Source: Marinimicrococcus sp033875255 (GTDB taxonomy: Bacteria > Pseudomonadota > Alphaproteobacteria > Geminicoccales > Geminicoccaceae). From it: a DNA stretch of 64,000 nt. Shown one piece after another: positions 34,036 through 42,511 of the stretch. Location: positions 137,883-201,882 of the forward strand of contig JAWZSN010000007.1 of assembly GCA_033875255.1 (NCBI GenBank), written 5' to 3'. The notes beneath the pieces are model-generated. The model was not told the DNA's origin, did not search any database, and saw only the letters and a list, made by a program, of their open reading frames with translations. Both the position numbers and the translations under genes were made by a program. Numbering within the stretch: position 1 is the first letter of the stretch; every line of letters begins with the position of its first letter.

Positions 34036-35391
34036 ATGCAGACCAACTTCACCCTCCAGCAGCTCGCCGACCCGGACACCGCCGAGTCCGAGAAGATCCT
34101 GCGGGCCTGCGTTCATTGCGGGTTCTGCACGGCGACCTGCCCGACCTTCGTGCTGCTGGGCGACGAGCTCGATTCGCCGCGCGGGCGGATCTACCTCCTC
34201 AAGGACATGCTGGAGAACGACAAGCCGGCCTCGGCCGAGGTCGCCAAGCATATCGATCGCTGCCTGTCCTGCCTGTCGTGCATGACCACCTGCCCCTCGG
34301 GCGTGCACTATATGCACCTGGTCGACCACGGCCGCCGGCGCATCGAGGAGACCTGGCGACGGCCGGCGGCCGACCGCTGGATGCGCACCATGCTGGCGAC
34401 GGTGCTGCCGCGGCCGGGCCTGTTCCGGCTGGCGCTGATGGGCGCCATGCTGGCGCGGCCGGTGGCGGCCCTGCTGCCCGGGCGGCTGCGCCACCTGCTG
34501 GACCTGGCGCCCGCCGATCTCAGCGGGCCCTCTTCCGTCGACCGGCCGCAGGTGTTCGCCGCGGAGGGGAAGAGGAAGCTCCGGGTGGCGCTGCTCAACG
34601 GCTGCGCCCAGCAGGTGGTGGCGCCCGAGATCAACGAGGCCACCGTCCGGCTGCTCACCCGGCTGGGCGTGGAGGTGGTGGTGGCACGGGGCGCCGGCTG
34701 CTGCGGCGCGCTGACCCACCACATGGGCAAGGAGGCGCCGGCCCTGCGCGCCGCCCGCGCCACGATCGACGCCTGGACCCGCGAGCTGGACAAGGACGGG
34801 CTCGACGCGGTGGTGATCAACGCTTCGGGCTGCGGCACGACGATCAAGGATTACGGCTTCATGTTCCGCACCGATGCGGCCTATGCCGCGAAGGCCGAAC
34901 GGATCGCCGGCCTCGCCCGCGACGTCAGCGAGGTGCTGGCGATGGTCGGCCTGCCGCCCGCGGTGCGCGACACCGACATGGTGGTGGCCTACCACTCGGC
35001 CTGCTCGATGCAGCATGGCCAGAAGATCACGACCCTCCCCAAGCAGCTTCTGGGCGAGGCCGGCTTCACCGTGAAGGATGTGCCCGAGGGCCATCTGTGC
35101 TGCGGCTCGGCCGGGACCTACAATCTCCTGCAGCCGGAGATCGCCGGGCAGCTCAAGGAGCGCAAGGTCGCCAATATCGAGCGGGTCCGGCCCGAGGTGA
35201 TCGCCACCGGCAATGTCGGCTGCATCACCCAGATCGCCAGCGGCACGGCGGTTCCGATCTGCCATACGGTGGAGCTGCTCGACTGGGCCACCGGCGGGCC
35301 GCTGCCGCCTGCCCTCGAAGGCATGGAGCGGCGGCCGCCTCAGGGCCCGGCCGACGCGCCGGCGCCGCGATTGACGAACTCCAGCGTGTAG
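34036..35391 (+). CDS. glcF: Glycolate oxidase iron-sulfur subunit GlcF
   Basis: Iron-sulfur subunit (451 aa) of glycolate oxidase. Two 4Fe-4S motifs near the N-terminus (CVHCGFCTATCP and CLSCLSCMTTCP) are followed by two cysteine-rich CCG domains containing GAGCCGAL and HLCCGSAGTYNL, typical of GlcF/LutA/HdrB proteins. The last 52 bases overlap the 3' end of the convergent substrate-binding protein gene, so the C-terminal tail (PPQGPADAPAPRLTNSSV) is probably non-essential. Confidence 0.92.
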   Translation: MQTNFTLQQLADPDTAESEKILRACVHCGFCTATCPTFVLLGDELDSPRGRIYLLKDMLENDKPASAEVAKHIDRCLSCLSCMTTCPSGVHYMHLVDHGRRRIEETWRRPAADRWMRTMLATVLPRPGLFRLALMGAMLARPVAALLPGRLRHLLDLAPADLSGPSSVDRPQVFAAEGKRKLRVALLNGCAQQVVAPEINEATVRLLTRLGVEVVVARGAGCCGALTHHMGKEAPALRAARATIDAWTRELDKDGLDAVVINASGCGTTIKDYGFMFRTDAAYAAKAERIAGLARDVSEVLAMVGLPPAVRDTDMVVAYHSACSMQHGQKITTLPKQLLGEAGFTVKDVPEGHLCCGSAGTYNLLQPEIAGQLKERKVANIERVRPEVIATGNVGCITQIASGTAVPICHTVELLDWATGGPLPPALEGMERRPPQGPADAPAPRLTNSSV

Positions 35392-36353
35392 GCCCGCTCG
35401 ACGCCGGGATCGCTCGCGTAGATCCCGGTCTCGAGGAGGACCCGCGCCAGCGCCTGCCAGCGCTCCTCGGTCATGGCACCCAGGCCCAGCTTTTGCGCAT
35501 CGCCCGAATCGACGATGCCGCGCTCGATCATGGCCTGCCGGCCGAACTCCATGATGGCCCGCGGCATGTCCGGGTTCATGGCGGCGATCGCCGCGAAGGC
35601 CGGCTCGGGATCGCCCTCGAGGAAGTCCTGCCAGCCCTCGATCGAGGCGTCGATGAAGCGCTGGATCACCGCGCCGCGCTTCTCCACCGTCTCGCGCCGC
35701 GCGGTGACCACCGCGGCGTAGGTCGGCCAGCCTTGGTCGGCCAGGAGGAGCACGCGCGGCCGCGCCCCCGCCTCGCGCGCGAGGAACGGCTCGTTGGTGG
35801 CGTAGGCCTGCACCACCGCCTGCGGGTCGGCCAGCCAGGGCTGGAGATTGTAGGTATAGGGCCGGACCATCTCCTCCTCGAGCCCGTAGCTTTTCTGCAG
35901 CCAGCGCCAGAAGCTGATCCGCGCATTGTCGGAGAGGAACAGCGGGTGGCCCGCGAGATCGTCGAGGCCGTCGATTCCCGCGCCCTCGTGCGCCATCAGG
36001 GCGATCGGGTCCTTTTGCATGAAGGCCGCGACCGCCACCAGCGGCACGCCTTCCGCCACGGCGGCGACCGGCTCCAGCGAGTTGGCGAGCATGGCGAGGT
36101 CGAGCTTGCCGGCGGCGAGCAGGATCTTGTTGTTGATCTGGGGTCCGCCCGGCCGGATCTCGACCTCGAGCCCGTAGCGCTCGTAGATGCCGGTGGCCTG
36201 CGCCTGGAAAAAGCCGCCCTGCTCGGCCTCGGCCACCCAGTCGAGACCGAAGACCAGCCGGTCGGCGGCATCGGCCGGGGCCGGGGCCGCGACGGCGAAC
36301 AGCATCGCGGCGGTGAAAAGGCGGATCGACTGGGGCACGAACACGGTCGGCAT
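35340..36353 (-). CDS. NMT1/SsuA-type ABC transporter substrate-binding protein
   Basis: A 337-aa periplasmic binding protein of the NMT1/THI5-like group (relatives bind sulfonates, thiamine precursors, nitrate or riboflavin). A signal peptide (residues 1-29, ending APADAA) is followed by LVFGLDWVAEAEQGGFFQAQ, the two-lobe core with GLEVEIRPGGPQINNKIL, and QKDPIALMAHEGAGI. The WVAEAEQGG region resembles pyrimidine-precursor binders of the RibY/ThiY type. No permease or ATPase lies beside it, so its transporter is encoded elsewhere. The HWE kinase gene lies 67 bases upstream on the same strand. Confidence 0.85.
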   Translation of the reverse strand: MPTVFVPQSIRLFTAAMLFAVAAPAPADAADRLVFGLDWVAEAEQGGFFQAQATGIYERYGLEVEIRPGGPQINNKILLAAGKLDLAMLANSLEPVAAVAEGVPLVAVAAFMQKDPIALMAHEGAGIDGLDDLAGHPLFLSDNARISFWRWLQKSYGLEEEMVRPYTYNLQPWLADPQAVVQAYATNEPFLAREAGARPRVLLLADQGWPTYAAVVTARRETVEKRGAVIQRFIDASIEGWQDFLEGDPEPAFAAIAAMNPDMPRAIMEFGRQAMIERGIVDSGDAQKLGLGAMTEERWQALARVLLETGIYASDPGVERAYTLEFVNRGAGASAGP

Positions 36354-36420
36354 CTCCTCGCAGCAAGCGGGCTCGCCGGGCTATCTAGAGCGCGCACCAC
36401 GCCAAGGCGAGATGGCAGCG

Positions 36421-38247
36421 CTACCCCTTTGCAGGGGTTTCGCGATCGCCCAGCCACATCCGCAGCTCGCAGGTGACGCCGGCCGGCGCGAAGCTCAGCG
36501 TGGCGCTGCCGCCCAGCTCGTAGGCGAGCGCCCGCTCGATCAGGGTGCGGCCGAAGCCGCAGCGATGCCGCGTCCCGACCGGCGGCCCGCCCTGCTCCTC
36601 CCAGCGCAACTCCAGCAGGCCCCGGCCGGGGGTGTTCCATTCCACGGTCACGCTGCCCCCCGGCACAGAGAGAGCGCCGTATTTGGCCGCGTTGGTGGCC
36701 AGCTCGTGCAGCACCAGACCCAGCGTCTGCGTCGCCTTCGGGGTGAGCAGGACGCGAGCGCCGCGGACGCGGGCACGGCCGCCATAGGCCAGCAGCTCGC
36801 CGCGCACCAGATCCTCCAGATCGACGCCGCGCCAACCGCTGGCAGTGAGCAGGTCATGGCTCTGGCCCAGCGCCAGGAGGCGGCTGTCGAGAGCCTGTCG
36901 GGCGTCCTCCAGCGAGCGGTCACCGGCGAGGCTCTGCCTGGCGATGCTGCGCACCACCGCCAAGGTGTTCTTCACGCGATGGCTGAGCTCTGCCGACAGC
37001 AGGCGCTGACGCTGCTCCACCTCGCGTCGCGCGGTGATGTCGTCGACCACCACCACCCCGGCGATCCGCCGCCCCTGCCCGTCGGTCACCGGCGCGGCGT
37101 TGACGCTGATGACCCCTCTCGTCCCATCGCCGCGCAGGATCTCGATCTCCTCGCCGAGCACCGTCTCGCCCGTCGCGATCGCCCGCATGAGCGGCCACTC
37201 CGAGGGCTCGTAGGGCCGGCCGTCGTGATGAAAGCCATGCAGGTACTCGCTGCCGGTATCCTGGCCGGGCAACACCGAGCCGCCGCGCCAGATGCGCCGG
37301 AGCTGCTCGTTGCTGAGCACCAGCGCGCCGCCGGGCGCCTCGCGGATCAGCACGCCCGCCGGCATGTGCTCGAGGATGGCGTGCAGCCGGGCCCGCTCGG
37401 CATCGAGCGCGGCCACCAGGCGCGCCTGCTCGGCCTCGGCGGCCTTGCGCCCGGTGATGTCGCGCAGCGCCACCTGCACGGCCAGCCTGCCGTCCACCAG
37501 CACCGAGGCGGAGGTCGTCTCGACCTGCACCGTGCGACCGTCGAGGCGCCTGACCAGGAATTCGGTCGGCTCGTTGCGCATCCCCGGCCGCGGCACGCGC
37601 GCCACCCGCTGGCGCGCCAGCTCGCGGAACTCGGGGGCTACCAGATCGAACACGGGCGATCCGACCAGCGAGGCCGCGTCGGCAGCGCCCAGCATTGCCG
37701 CGGCCTGCCGGTTGGCGAAGACGATCAGACCGTCCTGATGCACGAAAATGGCATCCGGCGAGGTCTCGACCAGCGAGCGGTAGCGCTCCTCGCTCTCGCG
37801 CCGCCGCTCCTCGGCCAGCCGCCGGGCGGTAACGTCGATGCACGCGCCGATGACCGCCGCCGGCTGCCCCTGGCCGTCCAGCAGCAGCCTGCCGCGGTCG
37901 GCGAGCCAGCGCACCGCCCCGTCCCCCCGGACGATCCGGAACTCCATGTCGAGATCGCGCCGCGCCTGCAACGCCGCCTGCACGCCGTCCACCACCGCCT
38001 CGCGGTCCTCGGGGTGCACGAGCGCCAGGAAGTCGCCGATGGTCCGCACCTCGCGCCCTTCGGGCAGGGCGAAGACGCGCCGCAGATTGTCGTCCCATGT
38101 CACCCGGTCGGCAGCGATCTCCCAGCGGAAGGTGCCGGCGTCCCACGCCGCGAGCGCCGCGTCGAGCTGCTCCTCGCGCGCCCGCAGCGCCGCCACCTCG
38201 GCGCGCAGGCAGCGCAGCTCCGCGCTGGTCCCTTGGTCCGGCTTCAC
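36421..38247 (-). CDS. PAS-PAS-PAS HWE sensor histidine kinase
   Basis: Soluble 608-aa kinase. Three PAS modules can be followed: about 25-145 (TFRWEIAADRVTWDDNLRR, PAS_3 type), 150-270 (SLVETSPDAIFVHQDGLIVF) and 285-405 (AILEHMPAGVLIREAPGG). Then comes the HWE domain with His423 in ELSHRVKNTLAVVRSIARQ, the N box HELATNAAKYGALS and CGFGRTLIERALAYELGG. It is a close architectural relative of the kinase at 31106-32533, suggesting duplication. No dedicated response regulator lies beside it. It diverges from the TetR gene. Confidence 0.88.
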   Translation of the reverse strand: MKPDQGTSAELRCLRAEVAALRAREEQLDAALAAWDAGTFRWEIAADRVTWDDNLRRVFALPEGREVRTIGDFLALVHPEDREAVVDGVQAALQARRDLDMEFRIVRGDGAVRWLADRGRLLLDGQGQPAAVIGACIDVTARRLAEERRRESEERYRSLVETSPDAIFVHQDGLIVFANRQAAAMLGAADAASLVGSPVFDLVAPEFRELARQRVARVPRPGMRNEPTEFLVRRLDGRTVQVETTSASVLVDGRLAVQVALRDITGRKAAEAEQARLVAALDAERARLHAILEHMPAGVLIREAPGGALVLSNEQLRRIWRGGSVLPGQDTGSEYLHGFHHDGRPYEPSEWPLMRAIATGETVLGEEIEILRGDGTRGVISVNAAPVTDGQGRRIAGVVVVDDITARREVEQRQRLLSAELSHRVKNTLAVVRSIARQSLAGDRSLEDARQALDSRLLALGQSHDLLTASGWRGVDLEDLVRGELLAYGGRARVRGARVLLTPKATQTLGLVLHELATNAAKYGALSVPGGSVTVEWNTPGRGLLELRWEEQGGPPVGTRHRCGFGRTLIERALAYELGGSATLSFAPAGVTCELRMWLGDRETPAKG

Positions 38248-38446
38248 GGTCCTGGGGGTGATCGCGGTCGGCTTGCGCAGCTCGTCGCCATGCCTGGAGC
38301 CCTCCTTGCACCCGGCCCGCGGACGGCCGCTCCGCCCCGGGGCGGGACGCTACCACTATACGAGGACAGGCGGCGGTCGCTGCAACAGCAACATGAGCCG
38401 AGCGGCAAGTGCGCGCTCTTGTCACTTGCATCGCCGGCAGATTTGA

Positions 38447-38463
38447 TGTTAGCAATGATAACA
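38447..38463 (+). promoter_or_regulatory. Palindromic operator overlapping the TetR gene start
   Basis: TGTTAGCAATGATAACA is a near-perfect dyad (TGTTA...TAACA with inner CA/TG, one mismatch per half). Its last base is the A of the ATG start codon. It is in an AT-rich patch of the divergent TetR/HWE-kinase gap, the expected site for autorepression by the TetR protein. Confidence 0.65.
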
Positions 38464-39092
38464 TGAAAAACGCACCCATTCCCGCTGCCGAGCCGCGGCG
38501 TTACCGTCAAGGAGCGCGTGCCGAGGCCGCGGCCGCCACCGGCCGGCGCATTGTCGAGACGTTCATCGCCTTGATGCGCGAGCGCTGGCTGGAGGACATC
38601 ACCCTCGACGAGGTCGCCCGGGCGGCCGGCGTCACCGTCCAGACGGTGATCCGCCGGTTCGGCGGCAAGAGCGGCCTCATCGACGCCGCATCCGGGCATC
38701 TCAAGCGCGAGATCTCGGCGCGCCGGACAGCCGCGCCCGGTGCGCTCGACGAGGCTATCTCCGTGCTGGTGGTCGATTACGAGCTGACCGGCGACGTGGT
38801 CATCCGCCTTCTGGCCCAAGAAGAGCGTCACCCGGAGCTGGCACTGCTGCTCGCCGTCGGCCGCCGCTGCCATCGCGATTGGACCGCCAGCCTCTTCTCG
38901 CCATGGCTCGAGAAGCTGCCCCGCGAGGGGCGGGAGCGCCGGCTGGCAGGGCTGATCGCTACCATGGACGTCTACACGTGGAAGCTGCTGCGCCGCGACC
39001 TGGGGCTGCCGCCGGCCGAGACCGGCCGGGTCATGCGCCAGATGGCGGCGGGGCTGATCGGAGAGGCTCCCGGCGCTCCCGCCGGAGCCTGA
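38463..39092 (+). CDS. TetR-family transcriptional regulator
   Basis: A 209-aa repressor-type regulator. The N-terminal helix-turn-helix reads LEDITLDEVARAAGVTVQTVIRRFGGKSGLIDAA (three-helix TetR DNA-binding domain, residues about 25-70). The C-terminal ligand domain is unlike any family recognised. It leads an operon with a glycosyltransferase (16 bases on) and an adenylate cyclase, and a palindrome covers its start codon, so it probably represses its own operon and responds to a glycosyltransferase-related ligand. Confidence 0.87.
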   Translation: MKNAPIPAAEPRRYRQGARAEAAAATGRRIVETFIALMRERWLEDITLDEVARAAGVTVQTVIRRFGGKSGLIDAASGHLKREISARRTAAPGALDEAISVLVVDYELTGDVVIRLLAQEERHPELALLLAVGRRCHRDWTASLFSPWLEKLPREGRERRLAGLIATMDVYTWKLLRRDLGLPPAETGRVMRQMAAGLIGEAPGAPAGA

Positions 39093-39107
39093 ACCAGCGA
39101 GGCTACA

Positions 39108-40439
39108 ATGCCTGGATCGTGTGCACCCGAGACTCGAGAGTTCCTGTTCGCGACCTGGGAAGGCGGCGGCAGCGTCACCCCTGCCCTCACCGCCGCGCGG
39201 CGCCTGCTGGCCCGCGGCCATCGCGTCCGCTTCATGAGCGACGCCTGCAACCGCCCCGAGACGGAGGCGGCGGGCCTCGAGTTCGTGCCGTGGCAGCGGG
39301 CTCCCAGCCGGCCCGACAAGAGCATCGGCACCGACCTGCTGCGCGACTGGGAGGAGAGCACTACCGCCGGCGGCTTTGCCCGCCTGCGCGACGCGATCAT
39401 GTGTGGCCCGGCGCTGGGCTACGCGCTGGACACGCTGGCCGAGCTCGAACGCCGACCGGCAGAGCTTCTGGTCGGCAGCGAGATGCTGTTCGGCGTGATG
39501 GTGGCCGCCGAGGCGCGTTCCCAGCCTTTGGCCCTGCTCGCCGTCAATCTCTCGATCTTTCCGCTCGTGCCCGGCCTGCCGCCGTTCGGCGCCGGTCTGG
39601 CACCGGCCCGCGACGAGGCGGACCGGCAGCTTCACGCGGAGGTGGCCGCGGCCGGCGAGGCGCTGTTTGCGGAAGGCCTGCCGGCGGTCAACGCGGCCCG
39701 GTCGGCGCTGGGCCTTCCGCCGCTGGCCGGCCTGCTCGACCAGCTTGCTGCTGCCGGACGGATCCTGCTCGCCACCAGCAGCGCCTTCGACTTCCCCACC
39801 GGCCGGCTGCCGGAGCGACTTCGCTATGTGGGGCCGCAACTGGGCGAGCCCCCCTGGGCAGAGCCCTGGGTGTCGCCCTGGCCTGCCGGCGATCCGCGGC
39901 CTTTGGTGCTGGTGGCCTTCAGCACCAGCTTCCAGGACCAGACGGCGATCGTGCAGCGGACGATCGACGCCCTGGCCGGCCTGCCCGTTCGCGGCCTCGT
40001 CACGCTCGGCCCGGCGCTGCCCGGCGATGCGCTGCATCCCGCCGCCAACGTCGTGATCCGCCGCAGTGCGCCGCATGACGCGGTCATGCGCGAGGCATCG
40101 CTGGTGGTCTGCCACGGCGGGCACGGCACGGTCACCCGCGCGCTGTCCCACTGCCGGCCGCTGCTCTGCGTGCCGATGGGCCGCGACCAGGACGACAACG
40201 CGGTCCGCGTCGTCACGCGCGGCGCCGGGCTCAGCCTGCCGGTGGAGTCCGATCCGGCGACCATCCGCTCGGCCCTGCGCCGGCTGCTGGAGGAACCCGG
40301 CTTCCGGGCAGCGGCGGAGACGCTGGGCGCCGCGGTGGCGGCCGAGGCGACAGCGCCGACGGTCGTGGACGAGCTCGAGGCCCTGGCCGGAACGCCATCC
40401 GGCGCCGTACCCCAGGCCGCCGTGTCGCCGGCGGCCTGA
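39108..40439 (+). CDS. MGT/GT1-family glycosyltransferase
   Basis: A 443-aa GT-B glycosyltransferase like macrolide and zeaxanthin glucosyltransferases. The N-domain starts FLFATWEGGGSVTPALTAAR, and the C-domain holds the nucleotide-sugar signature VCHGGHGTVTRALSHCRPLLCVPMGRDQ, with the HGGHGT and the terminal D/Q that usually select UDP-sugars. Likely acceptor is a small hydrophobic metabolite. The TetR gene 15 bases upstream suggests induction by that metabolite or a toxic compound. Confidence 0.87.
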   Translation: MPGSCAPETREFLFATWEGGGSVTPALTAARRLLARGHRVRFMSDACNRPETEAAGLEFVPWQRAPSRPDKSIGTDLLRDWEESTTAGGFARLRDAIMCGPALGYALDTLAELERRPAELLVGSEMLFGVMVAAEARSQPLALLAVNLSIFPLVPGLPPFGAGLAPARDEADRQLHAEVAAAGEALFAEGLPAVNAARSALGLPPLAGLLDQLAAAGRILLATSSAFDFPTGRLPERLRYVGPQLGEPPWAEPWVSPWPAGDPRPLVLVAFSTSFQDQTAIVQRTIDALAGLPVRGLVTLGPALPGDALHPAANVVIRRSAPHDAVMREASLVVCHGGHGTVTRALSHCRPLLCVPMGRDQDDNAVRVVTRGAGLSLPVESDPATIRSALRRLLEEPGFRAAAETLGAAVAAEATAPTVVDELEALAGTPSGAVPQAAVSPAA

Positions 40440-40463
40440 GCGAGAGGTGATGAGGTATCCGCG

Positions 40464-41132
40464 ATGAGCCTGCCCGAGCATCCTGGGCCGGCGGGGCAGA
40501 GCCGCCAGCCGGCCTCTGCCCCGCCGCATCCTGCGCCCGTAGCAGCGGCCGAGGCGGCGGCGGTCGTGCTGCCCGACCTCACCGTCATGTTCGCCGATCT
40601 GGGCGGCTCGAGCGCGCTCTACCACCGGCTCGGCGACGGCGCCGCCTTCGCCCTGGTACGGCGCCATCTTGGCGTCCTGCGCCAAGGGGTGCTCGGCGCA
40701 GGCGGCACGGTGGTCAAGACCATCGGGGACGCCGTCATGGCCGTCTTTCCCGAGGCGGCGGCGGCGATGCGGGCGGCGCTGGCGGCGCTGGCGGAGACGG
40801 AGCGTCAGCCCCTTGCCCCGCCAGGGATCGCCCCGCTGCGCCTCAAGATCGGCATCCACCGGGGCCCGGTGATCGCCGCCGCGCTCGAGGCGGGTCCCGA
40901 CTTCTTCGGGCATACGGTGAACGTCGCCGCCCGGCTGTGCAGTCTCGCCGGCGCCGGCGGGATCTGCCTGGGTGCCGAGGCCGGCGAGGCGGCGGGCGCG
41001 GCCGGGCTGCTCGCCGGCCTGGAGGTCGATCCCGCGAGCGCCCCGCTTGCGGGGCTCGAGGGGCCGCCGATCGCCGTGCTCAGGCTGCGCCTGCCCTCGC
41101 CCGGCGCGCTGGGACGCGGGGCTGCCGCCTGA
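40464..41132 (+). CDS. Class III adenylate cyclase, catalytic domain only
   Basis: A 222-aa soluble cyclase. All catalytic positions appear intact: metal aspartates Asp45 (MFADLGGSS) and Asp89 (KTIGDAVMAVF), adenine-selecting Lys85 and Asp146 (GPDFFGHTVN), and transition-state Asn153 and Arg157 (TVNVAAR). The Lys/Asp pair indicates ATP rather than GTP. There is no sensor, HAMP or membrane part; the first 35 residues are a Pro/Ala-rich linker. It is the third gene of the TetR-glycosyltransferase unit, 24 bases after the glycosyltransferase stop. Confidence 0.85.
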   Translation: MSLPEHPGPAGQSRQPASAPPHPAPVAAAEAAAVVLPDLTVMFADLGGSSALYHRLGDGAAFALVRRHLGVLRQGVLGAGGTVVKTIGDAVMAVFPEAAAAMRAALAALAETERQPLAPPGIAPLRLKIGIHRGPVIAAALEAGPDFFGHTVNVAARLCSLAGAGGICLGAEAGEAAGAAGLLAGLEVDPASAPLAGLEGPPIAVLRLRLPSPGALGRGAAA

Positions 41133-41151
41133 TGCGACCCCGCGCGGCCCC

Positions 41152-42294
41152 TCAGGGCATCATGTCGGTGGTGACGGTCGGAACGAAGTCGGCGGCGCTC
41201 AGCGTGGTGACGCCGAAGACCGTCAGCGTGTGCGGCCCCGCCTCGTAGGGAAAGGTGTCGTCGTAGCTGGCCGCGTCGGCCTCGACGCGGAAGGCCGCAC
41301 CGGCGTCGAGCACCAGCGAGGCCTTGGTCTGGCCGCCATGGGTGACCTCCTGGACCGAGACGTGGGCATCCCCCTCGTCGAGGAGCCCGTCGCCATTGCT
41401 GTCGAAGGCCTCGAAATTGCCCGAGGTCTGGCTCACCGGGCGGGTGCGCACATAGAGGCTCTGCAGGTCGATCAGGTCCTCGCCGCGCTCGAAATCGAGG
41501 ATCAGGTCGGCGCCGTCGGCGGTGCGCGAGACGAGCCTGTCAGGGCCCTCGAGGCGCTGCTCGTGGAACTCCTGGACCCGGTAGACGAAGACGTCGTGGC
41601 CCCGGCCGCCCGAGAGAATGTCGTTGCCGGCGCCGCCGATGAGGATATCGTCGCCCTTGCCGCCGTGCAGGATGTCGTCCCGGTCGAGCTCCGTCTCGAA
41701 ATAGGCGTTGCGCGAGACATCGCCCTCGAGGACATCGTTGCCCCGCCCGCCATCCACCGCGTCGGGGCCGTCGCCGCCGCGGAAATGGTCGTTGCCGGGT
41801 CCGAGCTTGCGCAGGCCCGCCTCGTGCCCGCCGGCGCTCTCCGCGCCGCCCTTCCAGGCGATGGTCACCTCGGGGCTCTCCTTGAAGTAGTTCTTGACGA
41901 TCACCCGCTCGCCGGTGTCGGCCACGTCGATGCGCAGATGCTTGCCCCGCTGCGTGCGGATCAGGTCCGCCTCGTCGATCCCGTCGAAGCGCAGCGTGTC
42001 GCCCTCGCCGATGTCCTTGATCACGGCGCGGCCGAAGCCGCGCGCGAAGACGAAGGTGTCGTTGCCCTCGCCGCCCCAGAGCTTGTCCCTGCCGCCACGC
42101 CCCTCGATGATGTCGTCGCCGGCGCCGCCGCGGATCTTCTCGCCGCGATCCGTGCCGATCAGCACGTCGTCCCCGGCGCCGCCGACAAACAGCGCCTTGC
42201 CGCGGGCGGCGTGAATCCCGGCCTCGGTATCGGCAAGGGCAGCGGCAGTCCGGCCGGAGACGAAAAGGCGGAGCTCTTCAATCAGGGATTTCAT
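41152..42294 (-). CDS. RTX-type calcium-binding repeat protein
   Basis: A 380-aa protein with glycine/aspartate-rich nonapeptides of the RTX class in two blocks: GGAGDDVLIG...GGAGDDIIEGRGG...GGEGNDTFVF (about residues 38-85) and GGDGPDAVDGGRGNDVLEG...GGKGDDILIGGAGNDILSGGRGHDVFVY (about 175-245). An EF-hand-like loop DSNGDGLLDEGD follows. There is no Sec signal, as expected for type I export with a C-terminal signal, and the C-terminus is hydrophobic and acidic-poor. AAGGAG 6 bases before the ATG at 42294 fixes the start. The type I exporter at 1867-5440 is the candidate secretion route. Activity beyond calcium binding is unknown. Confidence 0.85.
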   Translation of the reverse strand: MKSLIEELRLFVSGRTAAALADTEAGIHAARGKALFVGGAGDDVLIGTDRGEKIRGGAGDDIIEGRGGRDKLWGGEGNDTFVFARGFGRAVIKDIGEGDTLRFDGIDEADLIRTQRGKHLRIDVADTGERVIVKNYFKESPEVTIAWKGGAESAGGHEAGLRKLGPGNDHFRGGDGPDAVDGGRGNDVLEGDVSRNAYFETELDRDDILHGGKGDDILIGGAGNDILSGGRGHDVFVYRVQEFHEQRLEGPDRLVSRTADGADLILDFERGEDLIDLQSLYVRTRPVSQTSGNFEAFDSNGDGLLDEGDAHVSVQEVTHGGQTKASLVLDAGAAFRVEADAASYDDTFPYEAGPHTLTVFGVTTLSAADFVPTVTTDMMP

Positions 42295-42511
42295 TCGAAG
42301 CTCCTTGCTTGACTTCTGCGCGCATTTTTTCACTAACGGCGCGCGGATGGGATCAACGCTACCTTAACCTCTGGTAAGCCATGCGAAAGCCGCGTTCGCC
42401 CGATTATGTGCGCATCCGGCGACGCAGAACCGCCTGTGGCTTGCCAGACACGCGCCGTTAAGGTTTCTAGAAGCCGGCTGCGACGCGCCGCTGCCGGCCC
42501 CCGGAGTTTCC

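Noticed and set aside
33583..36366. A 927-codon open frame on the minus strand opposite glcE-glcF
   Set aside because: Low-complexity Ala/Arg/Gly sequence antisense to two certain genes; the real minus-strand gene here is in another frame (35340-36353).
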